A DNA stretch of 21,071 nucleotides from Halothiobacillus neapolitanus (GTDB lineage Bacteria > Pseudomonadota > Gammaproteobacteria > Halothiobacillales > Halothiobacillaceae), in assembly GCA_020721485.1 (NCBI GenBank), contig DYMR01000003.1:1-21071 (forward strand). The letters are read 5' to 3'. Below, piece by piece: positions 16,956 to 21,071 of this stretch (within the stretch, counting starts at the first letter, position 1; the number at the start of each line of letters is the position of its first letter). Under the pieces are notes generated by a model, which was given only the letters and a program-made list of their open reading frames with translations, did no database searches and was not told where the DNA came from. The translations under genes were made by a program, and so were the position numbers.

Positions 16956-18041
16956 ACCGGGTGGGTGGGGCGGGCGCGCGTCGGGGTTCACCGTCAGGAA
17001 CATGGCGTCGCCATAACTAAAAAAACGATAACCCTGCGCGATGGCGTGGTGGTACGCCGCCAAAATGCGTTCGCGACCCACCAGCGCGCTGACCAGCATC
17101 AGCAGCGTCGATTGCGGCAGGTGAAAATTCGTGAGCAGGGCATCGGTGACGAAAACCGGTTGTCCCGGATACAAAAATAAACGGGTTTCGCCGGTAAACG
17201 CGCCGATTTCCCCGCGCGCGGCGGCTTCGGGGTGCGCCCGTGCGGCGGTTTCAATCGCCCGCAAGGCTGTGGTGCCGATGCAGATGACGCGCCCGCCGCG
17301 TGCGCGTGCCGCCGCGATGGCGGCCACGGTGTCGGGCGGTACATCCACCCATTCTTGATGCATTTCGTGCGCTTGCAGGGTGGCTGCCCGCACCGGCTGA
17401 AAAGTGCCGGCGCCGACATGCAGGGTGACGAACGCGGTGTGGACGCCCTGTGCGCGGATTTCTGCGAGCAAGGCTTCCGTGAGGTGCAGGCTGGCGGTCG
17501 GGGCGGCGACGGCACCGGGGCGACGCGCGAACACGGTTTGATAATCGTGGCGATCGGCGGCGTCATCCGCGCGGGCAATGTAGGGCGGCAGCGGCACATG
17601 CCCTTCGGCATCCAGCCAATGCAGCCAGTCGGGCACCTGGGGCGTGGGGCTGAGCGCGAGGCAGAACAGCGCTTCGGCGCGTGCCGTGACGGTCAGGCGC
17701 ATGTTGCCCGGCATGTCGAGGGTGCTGCCGACGCGCGGGGATTTGCTGGCGCGCACATGACACCACGCGCTCGTGGCATCGACCAGGCGTTCCACCAAAA
17801 TTTCGACCTTGCCGCCGCTGGTTTTTTGGCCAAAAACCCGCGCGGGAATCACGCGGGTGTCGTTCAGAATTAATAAATCTCCCGGCGCAAATAGCGAGGG
17901 CAAATCGGCGATGTGGCGATCGTGCCAGCCGTTAGCCGGCGCGGCATCGAGCACCAATAAGCGTGCCGCCGTGCGCGGTTCTGCCGGGCGCAAAGCGATT
18001 TGGGATTCGGGGAGGGGGTAATCAAACCAGCGGGTTTCCAT
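16953..18041 (-). CDS. queA: S-adenosylmethionine:tRNA ribosyltransferase-isomerase
   Basis: QueA transfers and isomerises the ribosyl moiety of AdoMet onto preQ1-tRNA to form epoxyqueuosine. The 362-residue protein has the family blocks YPLPESQIALRPAEPRTAARLLVLD, DLLILNDTRVIPARVFG, GKVEILVERL, HDYQTVFARRPGAVAAPTASLHLT, TLHVGAGTFQPVR and TDALLTNFHLPQSTLLMLVSALVG. The frame opens at 18077, but METRWFDYPLPES at 18041 is the family start. A TATACT box lies only 9 nt before that ATG and there is no Shine-Dalgarno sequence, so a nearly leaderless mRNA is possible. The C-terminus (NPDARPPHPPG) reaches into the tandem repeats. Confidence 0.96.
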
Positions 18042-18050
18042 GACGGGCGC

Positions 18051-18056
18051 AGTATA
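18051..18056 (-). promoter_or_regulatory. -10 box close to the queA start codon
   Basis: The minus strand has TATACT at 18056-18051, 9 nt before the queA ATG. Transcription would begin 2-4 nt before the start codon. No convincing -35 box is visible at 16-18 bp. Confidence 0.4.
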
Positions 18057-18141
18057 GCCGGATTCATGCGGCGGCATTCACCGTGCGGGGTTGATCGGGG
18101 GTGCGGCGGCGTGTAGGCCGGAGAATAAAATGGGGGAAAAT

Positions 18142-18160
18142 AAAAAAAGCCCCAAGGGGC
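18142..18160 (-). terminator. Intrinsic terminator of the CsrB-like RNA
   Basis: On the minus strand GCCCC-TT-GGGGC (18160-18149) is followed at once by seven T residues (18148-18142) and ATTTT. This is a strong rho-independent terminator. No protein gene ends near it: the nearest minus-strand upstream stop codon is about 600 bp away. It therefore marks the 3' end of a non-coding transcript. Confidence 0.9.
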
Positions 18161-18661
18161 GTTCTGTTGGATGCGGGGTTTGGGTTGTGGGGAAAAAGCC
18201 ATCCTGTGGCCAGGAACCTTTCCTTCGGTTCGATCCCGTCGCACTCGTCGCTGAGTGGTAGCGGTCTGACGAAAAATCTGCCCTTCCTTAGGCGATCAAG
18301 CCGACACCCACCGGTTGATCTCAAGGCATCCTCGCCTTGCTGCCCTGCCTCAAGATTGAGGGCGGGCGCCCGTCCTTTGGGTGGTTAATCCTTCAACCGT
18401 TGTCCATCCGTGCCTTGGGCTTCTTGCCCGTGTCCAATCCTTGGGGCTTCCTGCGTGATCTTCCTGATCGGCACGAGATCCGTTCGTGCGAAGCCATCCT
18501 TGAGCCATTCATCCTTGCCAATCCCGGCAAACTCCTGACCGCACAATGACATTCCATCCGGTGAATGCCTTGCATCCTGCGCCGTCTTCCTGACGGGTTT
18601 TGCGGTGGCGGGCGATGTTCCTGATCGCCGTTGGGGCTCCTGCCCCCGTGTTTCCGAACAC
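18142..18661 (-). ncRNA. CsrB/RsmX-type small RNA (CsrA/RsmA-sequestering), about 520 nt
   Basis: RNAs of this class titrate the translational repressor CsrA/RsmA by presenting many GGA motifs in hairpin loops. On the minus strand I count 25 GGA triplets in 520 nt, against about 3 on the opposite strand. Many lie in loops of perfect short stems. Examples are GTGTT-CGGA-AACAC (18661-18648), GGGGC-AGGA-GCCCC (18646-18633), GGCGAT-CAGGAAC-ATCGCC (18629-18611), CCGTC-AGGAA-GACGG (18596-18582), TTGCC-GGGATT-GGCAA (18530-18515), GCACGA-ACGGATC-TCGTGC (18489-18471), CCAA-GGA-TTGG (18444-18434), CAAGGC-GAGGAT-GCCTTG (18339-18322), GAACC-GAAGGAAA-GGTTC (18231-18214) and GCCA-CAGGA-TGGC (18210-18198). 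A strong terminator ends it and a GacA-like box lies upstream. No credible ORF is present. It is longer than E. coli CsrB (about 370 nt). The 5' end is predicted, not measured. Confidence 0.88.
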
Positions 18662-18667
18662 AGGTGC

Positions 18668-18696
18668 ATCATGCCGAAGCTTTGTGACAGGTTGAA
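18668..18696 (-). promoter_or_regulatory. Predicted promoter of the CsrB-like RNA
   Basis: On the minus strand TTCAAC (18696-18691, 3 of 6) and CATGAT (18673-18668, 4 of 6) are separated by 17 bp. The start would fall near 18661, exactly where the first GGA-loop hairpin begins. Weak core elements fit a promoter that depends on an upstream activator. Confidence 0.45.
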
Positions 18697-18738
18697 GCGG
18701 GAATCGGCGCGGGTTCCGTCAGAAAATGCGCTTTGTGA

Positions 18739-18756
18739 TGTAGGAAAATTCCTACG
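18739..18756. promoter_or_regulatory. GacA/UvrY/LetA-like activator box upstream of the small RNA
   Basis: TGTAGG-AAAATT-CCTACG contains the inverted repeat GTAGGAA-AA-TTCCTAC (18740-18755). It has the architecture of the GacA box, TGTAAG-N6-CTTACA, which precedes csrB/rsm genes in gammaproteobacteria. It is centred about 87 bp upstream of the predicted RNA start. The gene for the response regulator itself is not in this window. Confidence 0.6.
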
Positions 18757-18770
18757 CGCCTATCTAGGCG
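18757..18770 (-). other. Hairpin over the hydrolase stop codon
   Basis: CGCCT-AGAT-AGGCG (minus strand) is a perfect 5-bp stem with a tetraloop that spans the TAG stop of the hydrolase gene. No proper T-run follows. It may be a weak terminator separating the hydrolase gene from the small-RNA control region. Confidence 0.35.
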
Positions 18771-19585
18771 AGGAAGTTTTGCTCGGCCAAGGTGCCAAAG
18801 GGGGCGCAGCCTTCGGTGAAAAACTGCTGAATGGCGTGCAGGAAGGCGTCGGGCGCTTCAATGTGCGGCCAATGGCGCGCGCCGTTCAGGGTATGCAGGC
18901 AGCCTTGGGGATAGGCGGCGGCCAGAATGGGGATGTCGGCATCGGCAATGTAGGCGGAATGCGCGCCGCGCACGAACAGGGTGGCGCCGCAGAAAAATCC
19001 GTGCAGCGCGGGCATTTGGGAGACGCTGGGATAGGCGGCTTGCAGGGCATCCAAATGGAACCGCCAGCGCCAGCCTTGCGGGTTATGCACCAGGTTGGCG
19101 GTCAGAAATGCGCGCACCGCCGGATCAAACAGGTGGGTCGCCATCATGGCGCTGGCGGCATCGCGGGAGCGTAAATGCGCCAAATCGACCGCGCGCAAGG
19201 CGGAAAACACCTCTTGGTGCCAGGCCGGATAGGCTTTGGGGGCGATGTCGATCACGGCCAGATGGGTGAAACGCTCCGGTGCCAAATCGGCGAGCACCAT
19301 GGCGAGCTTGCCGCCGAGCGAGTGTCCGAGCAGCCGTGCGCGCTCCAGCCCGAGCCGATCCATCAGCGCCAATACATCCTGCGCGAGGGCGGTGTAGCGC
19401 GTGTCTACCTGCCACGGCGAGTTGCCGTGATTGCGCAGATCGAGGTTGATGACGCGGTAGCGCGCCGAGAGCGCCCGTGCCACGCCGCGCCAATTCGCCA
19501 GCGAACCGAACAGCCCGTGCATAATGATGACCGGTAGCCCGCCGCCGGATTCTTCATAGTGCAATGCCACGGGAGATTCGGTCAT
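18764..19585 (-). CDS. Alpha/beta hydrolase, YbfF-type esterase
   Basis: This is a soluble alpha/beta hydrolase related to E. coli YbfF, an acyl-CoA/ester hydrolase of unclear physiological role. It has the oxyanion strand IIMHGLFGSLANW, NLDLRNHGNSPW, the nucleophile elbow GHSLGGK with S89, and the catalytic His in GARHWPHIEAPDAFL. The 273-residue length is slightly above the usual 255, with a short extra C-terminal tail ending AEQNFLA. The frame is open far upstream to 20182, across the divergent methyltransferase gene. The family start MTESPVALHYEESG at 19585 is clearly right. Its substrate cannot be told from the sequence. Confidence 0.88.
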   Translation of the reverse strand: MTESPVALHYEESGGGLPVIIMHGLFGSLANWRGVARALSARYRVINLDLRNHGNSPWQVDTRYTALAQDVLALMDRLGLERARLLGHSLGGKLAMVLADLAPERFTHLAVIDIAPKAYPAWHQEVFSALRAVDLAHLRSRDAASAMMATHLFDPAVRAFLTANLVHNPQGWRWRFHLDALQAAYPSVSQMPALHGFFCGATLFVRGAHSAYIADADIPILAAAYPQGCLHTLNGARHWPHIEAPDAFLHAIQQFFTEGCAPFGTLAEQNFLA

Positions 19586-19644
19586 CGGGGTCGCCTTTTG
19601 ATTCAGTGTGAAACTCGACCCTGTCGAGCCGCCATCGCGGCGCG

Positions 19645-19653
19645 ATTCTATCA
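19645..19653 (-). promoter_or_regulatory. Extended -10 promoter of the hydrolase gene
   Basis: On the minus strand TGATAGAAT (19653-19645) is an extended -10 element (TG-n-TAGAAT). The leader to the ATG at 19585 is about 50 nt and contains two small hairpins, CCGC-GATG-GCGG and CTCGAC-AGG-GTCGAG (19628-19614). No -35 box is evident, as is usual for extended -10 promoters. Confidence 0.5.
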
Positions 19654-19697
19654 CGCCCCCTTTGCGGCTTGCCCCTGCCTGAATCCGAAACCGCTCG

Positions 19698-19750
19698 TGT
19701 GATTGATTTACTGTGATTGATTTGCCGTGATTTATTCGTGTTGATTTATT
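19698..19750 (+). repeat. AT-rich short tandem repeat upstream of the methyltransferase gene
   Basis: TGTGATTGATTT occurs exactly twice (19698-19709 and 19712-19723), a 14-bp period. Degenerate copies CGTGATTTATT (19726-19736) and CGTGTTGATTTATT (19737-19750) follow. The block is AT-rich in a GC-rich neighbourhood and ends 11 nt before the ATG. It may hold the promoter or repeated operator half-sites. Confidence 0.6.
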
Positions 19751-19761
19751 GGGAACCCGCC

Positions 19762-21027
19762 ATGCCCCCTGCTGAAGCCCATTCCGCCCTGCCCGCCCCC
19801 GAACTGCCGGAGGGGCGGTTGTATCCGCAGCAGATTCGCTTGGCGGCGCAGTTGATCGACACCATTTTGACGACCACGCAGGCCAGTGATCGGGTGTTGC
19901 TCCAGGCCTTTCGGGCGGATCGACGCATGGGGCGGCGAGATCGGCTGCTGATTCAATCGCTGGTGTTTTATGTATTGCGCTATACCCCGGCGTTGCGCGC
20001 GGGCTTGGGCGCGGATACCCCGTTGGCGCAGATTGCCGCCGCCCTGTGGCTGGCGGGGCGCCTGGATGAAAAATTGGTCGCTGAAACCGGGGTGGATCCT
20101 GCCATTTGGGCGGGTCGCGCGTTGCCAGATCGTGTGGCATGGGCGATGTCGGCCGCCGATGCCCAGCGCTTAGAGGCCGCATTTGGCGACGAAGCGGCGG
20201 CGGTGGCCACGGCGCTGCTTGGGCGGGCGCCGGTCGATATTCGCTTAGACCCGCGTTGGCCGACAGCCACCGTCATCGACGCGCTGCAATTGGATGGTTT
20301 CGCGTTCTCGCCGGTGCCGGGCTTGCCGCAGGGCTGGCGTTGCGCGCCGCCGGCGTCGCTGCTGCGGCATCCGTTATTCGCCCAAGGCGCGTTTGAAATT
20401 CAGGATGCCGGCAGCCAGTGGATTACCGCCGCCTGCGCGGCCACGCCCGGCGCACAGTGGCTGGATTTGTGCGCGGGGGCGGGCGGCAAAACCTTGGGTT
20501 TGGCCGAGGCGGTGGGGTCGGCGGGGCGCGTGTTGGCCTGCGATACGGATGCCAGCCGGTTGGCGCGTTTGCCGGAACGCCAGCGGCGTCACCAACTCGA
20601 CCCAATTGAGGTGCTGCCGATTGCCGATGCGGCGGACCCCGCGCTGGCGATGCGCGCGCCTTTCGATGGCGTGCTGATCGACGCGCCCTGCTCTGGCTCC
20701 GGCACTTGGCGGCGGCATCCCGAGCTGAAATCCCGCGCGGCGGATCTGCCAGCTCTGTGCGCCACCCAAGCGTCGTTGTTGCGCGCGGGGGCAGCGTGGG
20801 TGCGTCCCGGCGGGCGGCTGGTGTATGCCACTTGCAGCCTGTGGCGTGAAGAAAATGAGCAGATCGTGGCGGAGTTTTTGGCCGAAAATCCGCAATGGTG
20901 CGCGGGACCACTTCCCTCGGCGCTGCCGGAAGATGCGCGCACCGCGCCGGGTCAGGCACGCTTGCGCCCCGATCGCCATGATTGCGATGGTTTTTTTGTG
21001 GCGGTGCTGGTGGCTCCGGCTGCTTAA
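19762..21027 (+). CDS. RsmB/NOP-family SAM-dependent RNA (cytosine-5) methyltransferase
   Basis: This enzyme transfers methyl groups from AdoMet to carbon 5 of cytosine in RNA, probably rRNA. The N-terminal helical domain (RLYPQQIRLAAQLIDTIL, DRRMGRRDRLLIQSLVFYVLR) is NusB-like and RNA-binding in character. The Rossmann domain has the AdoMet motif WLDLCAGAGGKTLGLAE. The two catalytic cysteines are C310 in DAPCSGSGTWRRHPELK (motif IV) and C358 in YATCSLWREENEQIV (motif VI). The frame starts at 19717, but the ATG at 19762 (421 residues) avoids translating the repeat block. I leave the symbol empty because the exact target (16S C967 for RsmB) cannot be assigned from sequence alone. Confidence 0.88.
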   Translation: MPPAEAHSALPAPELPEGRLYPQQIRLAAQLIDTILTTTQASDRVLLQAFRADRRMGRRDRLLIQSLVFYVLRYTPALRAGLGADTPLAQIAAALWLAGRLDEKLVAETGVDPAIWAGRALPDRVAWAMSAADAQRLEAAFGDEAAAVATALLGRAPVDIRLDPRWPTATVIDALQLDGFAFSPVPGLPQGWRCAPPASLLRHPLFAQGAFEIQDAGSQWITAACAATPGAQWLDLCAGAGGKTLGLAEAVGSAGRVLACDTDASRLARLPERQRRHQLDPIEVLPIADAADPALAMRAPFDGVLIDAPCSGSGTWRRHPELKSRAADLPALCATQASLLRAGAAWVRPGGRLVYATCSLWREENEQIVAEFLAENPQWCAGPLPSALPEDARTAPGQARLRPDRHDCDGFFVAVLVAPAA

Positions 21028-21071
21028 TCGCGCCGGGGATTCGACAAAATTCCCACCGCTCGGCACACTGC

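Noticed and set aside
18101..18388. Open frame of 95 codons on the plus strand within the small-RNA region
   Set aside because: It has no recognisable domain and runs antisense through the hairpins and terminator of the CsrB-like RNA. Its composition is explained by the GGA/TCC-rich RNA gene.
18385..18672. Open frame of 95 codons on the minus strand overlapping the small RNA
   Set aside because: Its start codon falls in the predicted -10 box. The peptide has no family features, and the sequence pattern is that of GGA hairpins rather than codons.
18764..20182. Hydrolase read as a 472-residue protein with a long N-terminal extension
   Set aside because: The extension is antisense to the divergent methyltransferase gene and includes the intergenic promoter region. 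The family N-terminus begins at 19585.

Overview
This window is about 21 kb of GC-rich, densely packed housekeeping chromosome. It carries no insertion sequence, prophage, integrase or CRISPR array. The gene content points to a proteobacterium. Separate hisI and hisE followed by tatABC occurs in beta- and some gammaproteobacteria. A CsrB/Rsm-type regulatory RNA with a GacA-like upstream box favours Gammaproteobacteria. I cannot name a genus. The membrane-anchored diheme cytochrome c suggests a respiratory metabolism.

Layout: a tRNA-Phe gene (minus strand, cut at its CCA end by the window edge) diverges from a histidine operon, hisB-hisH-hisA-hisF-hisI-hisE (231-3924). The same strand continues with the twin-arginine translocase genes tatA-tatB-tatC (3985-6013) and gpmI (6073-7614). 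Minus-strand genes follow: fetA-fetB, encoding an ABC transporter of the iron-export type, and upstream of them a diheme cytochrome c gene that ends in a clear intrinsic terminator. recG (plus) diverges from the cytochrome gene and converges on a minus-strand queA-tgt-yajC-secD-secF block (12384-18041), which links tRNA queuosine synthesis to the Sec translocase accessory proteins. At the right end a YbfF-like alpha/beta hydrolase gene (minus) diverges from an RsmB/NOP-family RNA cytosine methyltransferase gene (plus).

The most interesting element is the roughly 700-bp stretch between queA and the hydrolase gene, which has no credible protein gene. Read on the minus strand, 18661 to 18142 carries 25 GGA triplets against about 3 on the other strand. 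At least a dozen of them sit in the loops of short perfect hairpins. The stretch ends in a textbook intrinsic terminator (GCCCC-TT-GGGGC then T7). A palindrome resembling the GacA/UvrY/LetA box (TGTAGG-N6-CCTACG) lies about 85 bp upstream of the predicted start. I read this as an unusually long (about 520 nt) CsrB/RsmX-class RNA that would sequester the translational regulator CsrA/RsmA.

Other points worth attention are a roughly 115-residue acidic, proline-rich tail on TatC, a terminator placed almost against the fetA start codon, degenerate short tandem repeats between queA and tgt and upstream of the methyltransferase gene, and a TATACT -10 box so close to queA that its mRNA may be leaderless.
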